DNA of 64,000 bases from Streblospio benedicti (Eukaryota; Annelida; Polychaeta; Spionida; Spionidae): NCBI GenBank assembly GCA_019095985.1, contig CM032660.1, positions 57,933,841 through 57,997,840 on the forward strand, given 5' to 3'. A program made the translations under genes and the position numbers. Positions 45,325 to 56,522 of the stretch are shown here, one piece after another. Under the pieces are notes generated by a model, which was given only the letters and a program-made list of their open reading frames with translations, had not been told where the DNA came from and searched no databases. Position 1 is the first letter of the stretch, and each line of letters begins with the position of its first letter.

Positions 45325-45605
45325 ATATGTAATTAAGTCATTAGACTTATGACTCCAAGTCAAGTAAGGACTACTAATCACATAGTCTCTGGTGGGGTTC
45401 AAACCCACGACCATACGGCACCAAATTGCCTAGCAGTTCAGGCTAAAAAACCACCTGGTTTCGGTGGCAGAGTGGACTAGTGAGTTAGCCTGAACTGCTA
45501 GGCGATTTGGTGCCGTATGGTTGTGGGTTCGAACCCCACCAGACACTATGTGATATAGTCCTTACCTGACTTGGAGTCATAAGTCTAATGACTTAATTAC
45601 ATATA
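45325..45605. repeat. tRNA-SINE fold-back, arms ~120 bp
   Basis: Left arm 45325-45444 and right arm 45487-45605 are near-perfect inverted copies. The right side, read from about 45468, is a tRNA-derived SINE: A box TGGCAGAGTGGACTAG in the loop, B box GTGGGTTCGAACCCC, and body ACTATGTGATATAGTCC...GACTTGGAGTCATAAGTC. The loop is 42 bp. Body words recur singly at 56330 and 57630, and in the fold-back at 41300. Confidence 0.8.
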
Positions 45606-47760
45606 AAATTGTGTAGTTTAACTAGTTAAATATAAATTTGTTACAAAACATTCATTAATAATGAATGTTTCGTACCAAATTTCTATTTAACTGTGAATTC
45701 AAGCCTTCACAATTTCTATATGCTTGAAGATATATGTCTTCTGAGAAAAACCTTTTATGTTCCTATTTTGTTCATAAATTATCGAAGATTTTGTACTGAT
45801 TGGGAAAGAAATCAGTGGTTTTCAAATTTAAAATGCATGTAAAATGAAGAAGTAAACAGATATAAAAGAAATGAGTCGAGGTCAAGATGAATTTTGTTAT
45901 TGGATAGTATTTTTGATAATTCTGATGTTTACTCTCAGTAATAGTCCTTGGGCCCAAACTCACAGCTAGCTTCGTTAAGGATTAGTTTGCAACTTTTGGA
46001 TGGCAAATTTTCACTGGTTGTATCATGTTACTGGACCATCAGGCCAAATGATTCCGCTTGTTGGCATTGAATCGGTGGTGGCCAAAGTGTTCAAATCAGC
46101 ATTTGAAGCGTTATCTTGATACGTAAAAATTAAAAACAATGATATACCACAATTTGGCTGTTCAAGCCTTTATCAATTCATTAAACATGCAAATGATGGT
46201 TCATGTCCTATCCCAATAGATGACTTAGAATGACCAATGAGTTAAAATTGCTTCTTATTACCACAATAATGAAATATTTAGCTTAATTTTGAGATTTTTG
46301 GGGAAAATTTCTTCAGTTTGAAAATATACCAATATTTGCTTGGAGTATCATTTCAAAACTAATGGTTGGATTATGTTCTTATTAGGTTAAAAGTGTCTCT
46401 ATATACTCTATTTGATATTTCTGAAAGAGAAATGTCATTAGCTTGATTCGTTTTCATACAGTGGGATATCAAATAAAAAATGCATCTGTCCTACCCCTAA
46501 ATGACATTTGACTGAAAAATTCAAATGTCTAAGATCATGACCCCTTTGTATGATAGTTATTGCCTTTTTCTTGCTTGGTTTTCATTGAATAGGTTACCCA
46601 TATATTCTATAACATTTTGACGTGGTGTCATCTTCACTGGGTTTGAAAAATCCAAGATGGCCGCCATCGAATCGAACAAAATCTTACATTTGCTGGTAAT
46701 TGTTTACTACTTGTCATAGAATCATACTTTTTATGTCTAGAGGTATGTTTCCCCGGGTCTAGGAATCCAAACAAAGGTATATAAATGATATTGACTCTTC
46801 ATATCCATGGCAATGCCCAATATGGCTGCAATTAGCATGAGCCATATCTACCAAAGTAAGTACCAATCGTCATCATTTGTTCCAAAACAGTGTTAGGCTA
46901 TAACTGGTTTGTCCATTCAAATAAAGAACCATTGCATATTGATTAGAAATGGTTTTTGCTACTATATTAATTTTAACATATATTGCCATTGTGGGGGGGG
47001 GGGTATGTTGGTGCATTCGAGTGCTATTTCCCAACTCAAAAATATCAGCTTCCCTTAATCTAAATTCACCCGAATGGGCACTCCCAGTCATATTTACCAG
47101 TCGTGAACTCGGAGCTTTTTTAGAGCACTGAGCTTCTCACTGGGAAGTACCATGATTTCCAACTGGGATCCTCCATTTGCGTGAATTTCCCATATGGGAA
47201 GCTCGTATGTACAACGCATCTTTACAAGGTCGGAAGATATTTTCCCCTATTTTTACGGACTTTGTCATTTTTTCGACCTAAAAATGACGCGGAGTTGACT
47301 CCGCGTGTCGACTCTGACACGGGGGTTACCTGAAGATGAACATTGCTCAGATTTCATTTTGACTGCGTTTGCTGGGATTTCAGGTGCAATATGATCGTTT
47401 TCTCTATTATCTTATCAGAGTAGGGTTGCATCATCCTGATTGTTAGCATCTAGATTTGGGTAGTCATGAATGGAATAAATTATTATTCGTATTAGCGGAT
47501 AGTGATAGGCTTGCATGATTTTGATTGTTAGCATCAATATTATGGTGGTCATATATTTGGGATCAGTATGTAAACAATATCAAAAGAAAACAAGCATTAC
47601 AATGCCAGATTATACATTATGTAGAAGAAATTAAGAACACATGAAATATTGTTTTGTAAAAAGAAATTCTTTATGGGGACAGGCTTACTTACCAGTTTGT
47701 GACACTTGTGAAGATGGCAAATTGTAGTTCAAAGCAATTCCTTCTGATTTGCACAATGGT
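45606..47760. other. AT-rich intergenic DNA
   Basis: About 2.1 kb without a supported gene. It holds a poly-G run (46994-47005) and words such as CCAAGATGGCCGCCAT (46651) of a dispersed repeat type. A candidate exon-like open piece ending at a GTAAGT donor lies at about 47692-47757 on the minus strand (…SEGIALNYNLPSSQVSQTG), unassigned. Confidence 0.35.
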
Positions 47761-47779
47761 GAATATCTAATCAAATGCA

Positions 47780-48190
47780 CAGCAGCATTTTGTTGTTCGT
47801 ATGTTTGCTGTAAAGTAACTATGAAGATATGTCAAATTACGCTTGAAGTTGAGATGAATTGTGTCCGTTTCTGTTATAGGATGAGGAAGAGCTGTAATTG
47901 TCTGAGATGCATTTGAAGGAACATTTACTACATTGCCATATAACTTCTGTTGTTTACCACGTGGTGCTGATCGAATCTTCATAAATGCTAATCTTGGTGA
48001 TAACAATCTCCACTCTTTGAAAGTCAGATCACACAATGGCTCAATCAACCAATGTTACTGATAGCCAGTGGTGAAATACATTTTTTTCTTAATATGCCTT
48101 ATACAAGTTAGAGAAATCAATTCGGAATTATTTACAGGCAAGGATAACTGATTTAGTATATTTCTTGCTTGGTCTGTGCAATGTATGTTT
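47780..48190 (-). mobile_element. Helitron N-terminal (DUF6570-like) fragment, copy 1
   Basis: The minus strand reads LIEPLCDLTFKEWRLLSPRL, then AFMKIRSAPRGKQQKLYGNVV, then NVPSNASQTITALPHP and LNFKRNLTYLHSYFTANIR. The order 'E.RL.SPR..FM.IR...G.Q..+.GNVVNVP......LP......+K+K' is what I know from the region in front of the Rep domain in animal Helitrons. The frame is open for 93 codons but no Rep or helicase follows. A ~330-bp segment including non-coding flank recurs at 49266-49610. Confidence 0.55.
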
Positions 48191-48286
48191 GCGATATGTT
48201 GCACACTATGTTTATACCACAATTAATGGCAAATTATACAGCAGTGAATTGGACCATTTGAAATTTTGTCATGGAATTTTGCAATT

Positions 48287-48487
48287 TTATTGTCCATTTT
48301 CTTTTCTGGATCTGGATCTGGATCTGGATATGTAATTCACAAGTAAGCCAGTCTCCAATGAGAGACTGGCCTCCTCTTCTTCGGGATTTTGTGTTAATTG
48401 ATGCAAAACTTCGTCAAATGTCATCTTGTTTGCTGTGTGTTGCCTGTTTGAAAAAAGAACACAAAAATGTGGTAAAATGCATTCCAT
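48287..48487 (-). CDS. Candidate exon, unassigned
   Basis: An open minus-strand piece reads MTFDEVLHQLTQNPEEEEAS and then SLSLETGLLVNYI before an (RS)n tract formed by a GGATCT repeat. It is probably an exon fragment of the Helitron-associated or neighbouring gene. Borders are not fixed. Confidence 0.25.
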   Translation of the reverse strand: MECILPHFCVLFSNRQHTANKMTFDEVLHQLTQNPEEEEASLSLETGLLVNYISRSRSRSRKENGQ

Positions 48488-48839
48488 TTTTTTTTATTTG
48501 AATTATAAAAAAATGTAGTAACAGTTTAAAAAAGATGAAACACTGATAAGAACATTTATAATTTGACATTATAACAGGTTTGATAGTAATTTCATTTTTA
48601 TTTTAAGTTAGGCAGTATGATGCTAATTATATATACATCATGTGAAAACAATTATCGTACATTCAAATTGTTAATGCAAGTGGATAACATTGTAAAATTA
48701 ATTTTGTCAAAGATAAAGGGTTATGAAGGTATAATTGGCAGCTGTAAGTATGATATCATGAAATAAATTTAAGCATCATTATTTATATGTATTTTATAAC
48801 ACCTATATTAACAGCTTTTATAAAAGAAATCAACGTACC

Positions 48840-48925
48840 TAACTTGTGGGGTAACTGCTTGTGAAAAAGATTCTTTTCGTCTCTTACTTTGGTTATTTTG
48901 TTTCTTCTGCTTAGTGGTATTCCTA
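48840..48925 (-). CDS. Candidate exon, basic
   Basis: A minus-strand open piece between an acceptor (TTTATGTAG, about 48926) and a GTACG donor (about 48838) reads NTTKQKKQNNQSKRRKES and FSQAVTPQV. It is Lys/Arg/Gln-rich, suggesting a nuclear low-complexity segment. It is perhaps part of the same transcription unit as the exon-like units at 50.9-52.7 kb. Confidence 0.3.
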
Positions 48926-49265
48926 CATAAATTAGAAGAATGTTAATATGCAGATGTGTTATTGTGGCATATGCATAAAAATCAATTATATGAACACACA
49001 TATTTATGTATCAGAATAAATGAGATATATGCTTTGCTGGATGTGTGGTGGTAAGCATAATGTTGAAACCAGTCCAGAAAGCCTTCTGAAGAAATTATAT
49101 ATCACAGATGTTGAGTGTCCTTTGAAAAAAACAGAATAAGATGGATTAGCGAAGTAAGAAACGTGTAAATAGATGGAAGAAACTTCAAATGGAAGTTTAA
49201 AACAGATTGGGATGTGGCCAATCATTCAGAAAGATTTTGGACATGTTGTTAGTATAAAGCAACTA

Positions 49266-49610
49266 TTAAGATATGAAAAATGAAGTTAGGCATAGGACGA
49301 GGAAGAGCTGTATATATGAGATCCATTTGAAGGAACATTTACTACATTGCCATATAACTTCTGTTGTTTTACCACGTGGTGCTGATCGAATCTTTTTATA
49401 AATGCTAATCTTGAGTGATAACAATCTCCACTCTTTGAAATATAGATCACACAATGGCTCAATCAGCTGGGGAAATGAATCAATGTTACTGATAGCCAGT
49501 GGTGAAATACATCTTTTGCTTTGGGATGCATTAGACAAGTTAGAGCAATGAGATAGCAACAGGCAAGGATAACTATATTTAGTATATTTATATGCTTGGT
49601 AAGATTAAAT
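49266..49610 (-). mobile_element. Helitron N-terminal (DUF6570-like) fragment, copy 2
   Basis: Reads RCISPLAISNIDSFPQLIEP then LCDLYFKEWRLLS, and after frame changes IRSAPRGK and the GN(V) block. It is a diverged copy of 47780-48190, same orientation, about 1.45 kb apart, including matching sequence beyond the coding part. The ISPL...P.FPQL....L...E..L order supports a Helitron-type DUF6570 region. Confidence 0.5.
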
Positions 49611-49989
49611 CTATCATTTGTCTTTTTAAATCATATGTTTATATTTGGAAAGAAAAAATTACATGTATTTCATAGCATTTGTGCAAACAACCTGCACAAC
49701 ATTCAACTGACATTGCTGGTGGCTTTTTTTCTTGGGAAGAAGATGTAGTCTGTTTGCAATTTGTTGCATTGATTTTTAGTAACCGTATGGCTTCTGGTGT
49801 CATGTTGCTTGTTCTGCTGAGTGTTGCTGCCAAGTTGAATAGAAAACAATAATAAAAATAACATAACAATATCCCTGTCTGTAGAATTGTAGTTTTGATT
49901 ATACTGTAGCAGGTTTCTTCTTTTCAAGGGTGAGAGATGATTCAGTTTTGTGTGCGAGGACAGTGACAAAATACTAGTTTTATTCAGCT

Positions 49990-50920
49990 CTTTATTGAAG
50001 ATTAATAGGTTTTTACAATAAAGTGGCCATTTATCATGGTCTCCATCTCCATATCAATAAAAACAACAGAAAGTTGGTTTATTTATGGCTAATCGGATTC
50101 TGGATTATGGTAGGCAGAGTGTAAATGTATAGATCCTCATCAGACCTTCCTTTTCTAAATCCATTTTGTTCTTCTGCAAAAAATGTTTTGGCTCATTACA
50201 GTAGGCAAACAATTCTGTTGTTCAACATACTAGATCAGTGGTTTTGAAGTACATGATACTAAACTTATTCCCCTGTAGTTATAGAGGACATATGGGTCTT
50301 TCTGTGAACTATTAGAATTAGGCGTGGTCTACATGCAAACGGACAAGGTCAGACTGTGGTCAACATGATGTCCAGTCTAAAGGTGAAGGACACTAGACAT
50401 CTCACTGGTCAAGGAGTGTGTGTTGACATCATGTGAACTGTCATGGCTACCCAGATGTAGTGTAACTTACCATTTATTGTGTTGAATACATCAGTTTTGT
50501 GGCTTGTACAATATTATAAACATAAATAAGAAACATGAGACTTAGATATTATAGTAAAAGGGGCATTATTGTGTTCCCTGGTGGAGGATCCCTGGGGTCA
50601 GGGGATGTCAAATGAGGGCCGATTTTATCTCACTATCTACATTATTTCATCAATCCTATCACAACATAAATATCCAATAAATGCTTGAAATAATAATTAG
50701 TCATATTATATACTTGATCGATGTTTTCATATTACATTTAAAAAATATAGATAATATTATCTACATATAACAGTTTCTAAATGTATTAAGGTGTTGAATG
50801 TTAAATTTTATCAAGACATGAAACTTAGTGCTGTTGCATATTAAATGACAATAAAGCATAAATAGTGAATCTGAAATATATCACTGCACTAACACACAAT
50901 ATTAAATAATAAGTTTAGAA
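49990..50920. other. AT-rich non-coding stretch
   Basis: Nothing recognisable was found apart from a GC-richer patch at about 50310-50460. Confidence 0.3.
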
Positions 50921-50929
50921 TGAACTTAC

Positions 50930-51026
50930 ATAACATGTGATGTTTCTGGCCTTTTGGTTCTTGTGCTAGACCGAGTCATAACTGGACTTCTTATGGTTAT
51001 TTTTTCAGGCTGCTGCATAACGTTTC
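50930..51026 (-). CDS. Candidate exon, repeated unit 1
   Basis: Bounded by an acceptor (CTTTGCAG) and a GTAAGT donor. It reads QQPEKITIRSPVMTRSSTRT then KRPETSHV. A diverged copy with its own donor lies at 51178-51275, pointing to exon duplication in an unidentified minus-strand gene. Confidence 0.45.
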
Positions 51027-51177
51027 TGCAAAGATTTATATGAATGTTAATGTATATTGATTATAAAACGCATGCATTTGTTTTATTTTGATATAAAAAT
51101 AGTGCGAAAACTGAACTTAACAGCAAGTGTTAGATATTATACGCCATGACATTTGTGCATGTGAATGATCAACTTAC

Positions 51178-51275
51178 ATATCATGTGGTCTTTCTGATGG
51201 TTTGGATTTTGTGGTAGACCGAGTCAAAACTGGACGTCTTGTGGTAATTTTTTCAGTGTGGTGCAGATGACACGA
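51178..51275 (-). CDS. Candidate exon, repeated unit 2
   Basis: Reads EKITTRRPVLTRSTTKSKPS then ERPHD, ending at a GTAAGT donor as in the 50930-51026 unit. Its acceptor is less clear because the CAG is changed in this copy. Similar TR(Q/P)-rich text occurs in a third open piece near 51730-51805. Confidence 0.4.
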
Positions 51276-52497
51276 AGAATACAATGGTTGGAATTCCTTA
51301 TGTGAAAAAAATGCGAGACTATGGATGCAGCGCCTACTTGTTGAATATTCATCTGCTCTAGTTTGACGTAATTATCAAAGCGTTTAAACGCTACTTTCAA
51401 GCCAAAGATTGGCCATATCCTCATTTACCCCGAATCCCATGAAAATAGATTCTAAATAAAAAAAGTAGTCCCAAGAAATAGTTCCCTCAAATATAGGTGT
51501 CTATACTATGTTAGGCTTATATTTTTTTAAATATTGTTTGCAATTGTTTTGGTGTGGGGATAATGTTTGTTGGCAATTCGATTCCACTTTTGGATTTCAA
51601 TCTTTTGGCTCTGCAATGTTGTGCATTGTTTAAAGTAACAAAATTATGAAAATTTTATTTGTAAATTTTAAATTAAGATTTTTATTTTCAAAAAAGCAAT
51701 ATATATAATTATGTATACAAACCCACCCTTTTTTGTTTTTTGATTTGCTAGGCTCACACAATGTAGTGGTACTTGTAATACCGACATCACATTGACGAGT
51801 TGGTCTGAAATGTTAATATGGATTATTAAATGACAGTTATTTGATATTAAATTTTTACATTTTTAGCTTTAATTTGATATATAACTTATTTTTTTTCATG
51901 ATAGTCACATTTCGATAATGTTTGGTCCGCTTTTTTGATGTGTACTGTGTACACCGTGTACTGACAGTAGACACATCACATTGACGTGTTGGTCTGAAAC
52001 GTTAATTTGACGTGTTGGTCTGAAACGTTAATATGGATTATTAAAGGACAGTTACTTCATATTAAATTTTGACATTTTTTACCTTTAATTTGATATTCAA
52101 CTTACTTTTTTTCCTGATAGTCACATTTCAATAAAGGTCCTGCTCATTAGTCACTTGTTCATTCTGCAAAATGTGTACAATATAATTTAAACATTGTGGT
52201 AACTTGCATTTTTAAACTATATTTACAGCATTTGCCACATCCACACAAACACCAGGAATTGGAATGCAATCACACTAAAAGGTTTGTATTACTCTTCATT
52301 TCCAAAATGAAAGACTTACCCCAGAGGTGGGTGTATCGATATCGAGGAAAGGAAAAGGCTCTTGAACAGACAGTTCACCAAAATGGTCAAACTACAAATC
52401 ATAAAGAAATATGTAAAATAATCAATACAAAGTATTTTAATAATGTAACATATAAAAATTAAAATACACATTTCAAAACAAAATTTAATACATGTAC

Positions 52498-52688
52498 CTT
52501 GACACTATCTGGTGACACAGAATGCCGAAACACTGAGTCGTCCATCATAATTTCTTCGAGCACCTCCAATTCGCCCGAGCGCTCTTGAAAGACATCATCA
52601 TCGATGACTCGGATGACCCCAGCATCATCGTCAATATCGCCAGTATCGGCATCATTGACTTCTATCATATCAGCACGGAAGTCCTCGT
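52498..52688 (-). CDS. Candidate exon, acidic
   Basis: Bounded by a TTTTCAG acceptor and an AAG|GTACAT donor. It reads DEDFRADMIEVNDADTGDID, then DDAGVIRVIDDDVFQERSGE and LEVLEEIMMDDSVFRHSVS. Codon use and GC content are higher than in the flank, supporting coding. Family not recognised. Likely in the same minus-strand gene as the exons at 50.9-51.3 kb and perhaps 54-56 kb, with the Merlin element inside an intron. Confidence 0.45.
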
Positions 52689-52984
52689 CTGAAAAATATT
52701 AATATGTACATCTTGAATTGAACAACGTGTTGGGGGCAACTATTAATCGAAATTGTGTGGATGCAACAAAATGTATTGACCAATGCAGACTTAAAATTTA
52801 AAAATAAAGTGGAAATTGTTGAGGCACTTCTCATAGTTTTGTGTTAAAATGTTTAAACCAAATTTACAAACTCAGATCACTAACGGATGCAACCTTGCAA
52901 TTTACAGGATTCCAAGAATCAAAAATTGGTTCCAGGATGTTGACGTTAGGTGGCTCATGAAGTGGGTACAATGCAATCATTGCA

Positions 52985-54290
52985 TTGTAAAAATGCAAAA
53001 AGCTGTTTCCCTTGTGGAAAGAAAAAACATCAACTGGCACAGATGTTTTTCTAGTTGTGATGCCGTCGTACCATTCATGGTTCTAAAATGTAGAAATAAC
53101 ACATAAAATTTATAAGTATGTGACAAATGCTATGATTGTTAAAATGTCATTTGGATGGGTCTTTTTCATATATTTTTAAATTATCCTCCATTACGTCAAC
53201 GTGATATGAGTACTGTGAGTAACTTTTCACTCCAAAGTACATTGTGTGAGCCCAGCTAATGGTTTATTTATTACTAATTTTAGTTGGGCTTTACCTGAAG
53301 TACTTTTTGGCATGACTTCATGACCCTTCAATTTTGTTAGTATTGACTTTCACAATTTCACCACTTTGATTATTTTTATAAGTCTGTTGAAACGTGGTTT
53401 TATGGCAAACACTAAAATGGGTGTATCCTTGTTCATTTAGCTTGGCATAAGATGCAAAGCCATCCGTATAAATCTTGGTTCCTTTGTAACGTATTTTTTA
53501 ATTATATTCACTAGAGTATTTTCTTTTCTGTTTTCTACTGGAATCATTAAAAGTCTATTGGTACTGTTTTCTATTATTCCAAAATCCAAACTCTGGTGCC
53601 ATTACGAGGATTTCCCCTGTTGTGTTTTATTTTCCGGCCGAAAAGTGTCTCATCAATTTCCACTTTATTTTTTACATTTGAAGTCTGTATTGTTGAAGAC
53701 ATTTTGTTGCAGCCACACAGTTAATATATTTCGAAGAATAGTTGCCCACCTGACAGCTGTGCTCTTGTAATGTAGACCACTATCAATGCTACATTGTTTC
53801 AAATTCAAACCTCTAATATATGAATAGATAAATTGCAGATAATCCTGCAAGGGATGATGGACTTTATAAAAAATACTATTCATGAAAATTGAGGCTGTGT
53901 GCTTTTTATCCTTTTTACATACAAACATTTCTTTATATGTTGCTCTTGTGTCTTTTCTTATTTCCATTGCACAATTGCATTGCATAAACATTAAATTTGA
54001 GGTTATCATATTTACATTCCTAAGCCATTGCAACAAATCTTGATCGTTTAACCCCAAAATAAAATAAAAATCATGTGGATTGATAAAACTTTCAAATGAT
54101 ATTAAAACACGTGATTTGTGTCTATTTATAAATGGTGAAATTTCACAGATTTTTCTTATAGCTTCTCTATCCATTTTGCAAAATATATGTCCCTGAATAC
54201 GCTTTGCGTGGCTGCCACAGTTTTTTTTGAGCTGGTGAAGCATTGCTTCTCGCATCTGTATTCAATTTATTTTTCATCTTGCTGAGTTCA
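52985..54290 (-). mobile_element. Merlin (IS1016/ISXO2-like) transposase, decayed, with a probable intron
   Basis: The open frame 54255-53665 (196 aa) holds a Cys-containing N-terminal domain (FMQCNCAMEIRKDTRATYKE) and the helical block before the catalytic core. The core follows in other frames: KVEIDETLFGRKIKHNRGNP (the VEIDE motif with the first catalytic acid, about 53655-53600), then KIYTDGFASYAKLNEQGYTH (second), and IEGS*SHAKKYF (third-residue region, TGA where Trp/Glu is expected). Frame changes lie near 53675, 53580 and 53485. After KKYF an intron-like gap (CAG|GTAAAG ... CATTTTAG, about 53276-53094) is followed by TMNGTTASQLEKHLCQ, the expected C-terminal continuation. No terminal inverted repeats were identified. 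Confidence 0.75.
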
Positions 54291-54879
54291 GCAATTTCTC
54301 CATTCGAAACGATGACTGTGTCAGACACTGCGTCTTATGCTACCACACTCACCCTCCGACTCACTAGATATATAGTCTCTTTTCTTAACTTACTGTGCCT
54401 TCTACTGCATCTCTAGTGGCAAAATCTTTACTGTCTGCTCCTTCCGTTTCTTTTTCTGCAAAGAAAAGTAGATTGTTATATTATACTTTTAAAATTCTGA
54501 TGATCTACAATCCAACCCCAAGTTGGAGAAACACTAGTATAACATTTACATGACAAGTTGGGGTTTAATCATTGTACCTGCCACTGAAATTGGACATAAA
54601 TTCAACAGTAAACCCTTTCTCTCAGATATAGATAGATTCAACACCTACAGAGCTGAAAATGCTTTCAATGATGTCCGTGTTCAACATCATGTAGCGGTCT
54701 AGAAATAAAATGTAAAAAAAAAATAATTTGTGATGTTTAAAAACAATGATGATCAGTATTGGACATCGCCACTGTACTGGCATTTTGTCTCATTTAGACT
54801 ATGTTGAGATTTCCGACACTACAAATATTGAAAAAAATAAAAGAAATCATTTAGCGGTCATGGACGTTGGTGGCCATCA

Positions 54880-54980
54880 CATCTATACCATTTTCATGAC
54901 AAATTCGCACTCCCTGTATCACGCCAGTATACGGTAGCTGAATTCCAGTGTAGTCTGGAAGATTATCCAAGACAGGAATA
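54880..54980 (-). CDS. Candidate exon of the OB-fold-like gene
   Basis: Follows a TTTATTACAG acceptor and reads IIPVLDNLPDYTGIQLPYTG then VIQGVRICHENG, with a possible GTATAG donor. It lies downstream of the exon pair at 55403-55998 on the same strand. Confidence 0.4.
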
Positions 54981-55402
54981 ATCTGTAATAAAAACATGTA
55001 ATAAACATGTTACTTGCTGTACATATTAACATATAAATAAATATGAGTAACATTCAATCACCAGGAATAATTATTGATTTATTATGTATGAAAAAAAATT
55101 TGACATATCATTAATATTTTATACATTGTGAAAAATATGAATGTATAATAATACTATGAAGTAAAAAATTGCATGTATGTAGTACACATGGTACTTTTTG
55201 TACATAATCACATTGGAAAACTGTTAAACTCTGATGTTTAGAATGATTTTGACATGTCATTAATTTTATACAAATCAAGAACATGGATTTTATCAAATAC
55301 AGATATGCTAATGATTGCTAACTTCATTAATGCAGGTACATGTAGCTTTATTTCTAAAAACAAAAAGAGCAAAAAAAATGAATGGAGTGAAACGTTTCAT
55401 AC

Positions 55403-55578
55403 CTCCATGCAGCTAATTGCAGTGCTTTGCACCTGCTTCACATTGTCAAACATGCTGACCATCAGGTTGTACGTCCTGTACGTCCATGGAGCCAAACAGC
55501 TTCAGTCAAAGATCCTGATTGGTCTTGCACAACCACTTCCCGTATTTTGGTGTCAGGAAGCGTTTTGTACGGTCCAAT
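55403..55578 (-). CDS. OB-fold-like exon, copy 1
   Basis: Acceptor ATTAG, donor GAG|GTATGA. Combined with its second copy (56700-56890) the protein reads KRFPDTKILEVVVQDQSGSL then TEAVWLHGRTGHYNLMVSMF. The alternation of strands and DQSG plus a following aromatic/hydrophobic strand recall an OB-fold single-strand DNA binding domain (RPA-like); this is inference. The two copies differ by small indels that break the frame in different places, as expected from consensus errors rather than decay. Confidence 0.5.
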
Positions 55579-55885
55579 CTAATGAGAGAAAAAAACGGTG
55601 CTTAAAAATGATATAGCATTTTGAAACAAATAACGCATTTTTTAAAGAAAAATGTAATACATCAAGATATAAGATGAACATAGAAATACGAAAGGTCCAA
55701 ACAAACAATATTTATACGTATCTAACCTTATCTTAACAGAACATAACAAATAGCTTAAAATCACAATATACTTAGATTTAAAACCTCAAAACATCGTGTT
55801 GAAGTGATAGTTATTAAATAATGTTGTGGATTAAATACCTGAATGCTGTATAAATTAACCCAGATTAAGTCGAAATTAAACAAAC

Positions 55886-55998
55886 CTCTACAACCTTCCC
55901 AGGAAGGTTGAATATTGCCTCTTTATTTGCAGGCATATCTTGCACCTCTTTTAATAGGCAACCAACTCATAGTGCTTCAGCAATGTCAGCCACAGTAT
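55886..55998 (-). CDS. Exon upstream of the OB-fold-like exon, copy 1
   Basis: Acceptor TTTCTTAG, possible donor GAG|GTTTGT. It reads ADIAEAL, then (in copy 2, 57195-57290) WVGCPLKEVQDMPANKEAIF and NLPGKVVEV. Copy 1 has a TGA in place of the Trp. The phase to the next exon is not clean, so the exact donor is uncertain. Confidence 0.45.
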
Positions 55999-56422
55999 CT
56001 AAGAAATATGAAAGAAAATATCAATATGAAACCGAGAATGTCAAATGCACTAAAATATGCTTCAGATAAAACCTGAGTTTTAAAATGTACATCACCATAT
56101 GCCGCACTACCCATTAGAAGAATCAGCACAATTGCATAAGGAATGATTAAGAAACTTAATAAGGCTACAAACATGATAGAATTATAATGAAACTGAAAAA
56201 GATGAACTGTATACTATTGTATGACCTTTAACATTTTATATGACTTATTCTATTACATTAGAGGATTCCTTCTTCAAATATATAGGGTCATTGATAGCAC
56301 GTACTTTGTCGTGGGTTCCAGTCTCAGCACAGACTATGTGATATAACCCTATAGAATTGGAGAAAAGAATGCTCTAATGTAAATACTGACATCCAAGTCA
56401 ATTTATTTCCAATATATCTATG

Positions 56423-56522
56423 NNNNNNNNNNNNNNNNNNNNNNNNNNNNNNNNNNNNNNNNNNNNNNNNNNNNNNNNNNNNNNNNNNNNNNNNNNNNNN
56501 NNNNNNNNNNNNNNNNNNNNNN
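56423..56522. other. Assembly gap (100 N)
   Basis: Exactly 100 unknown bases, the customary size for a scaffold gap of unknown length. Confidence 0.98.

Larger units (their letters stand above)
55203..56422. repeat. Duplicated segment left of the gap
   Basis: Sequence 55211-56422 recurs at 56523-57715 with a few single-base and short indel differences. The left copy ends at the gap with AATATATCTATG, and the right copy contains and passes the same word at 57704-57715. Confidence 0.85.
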
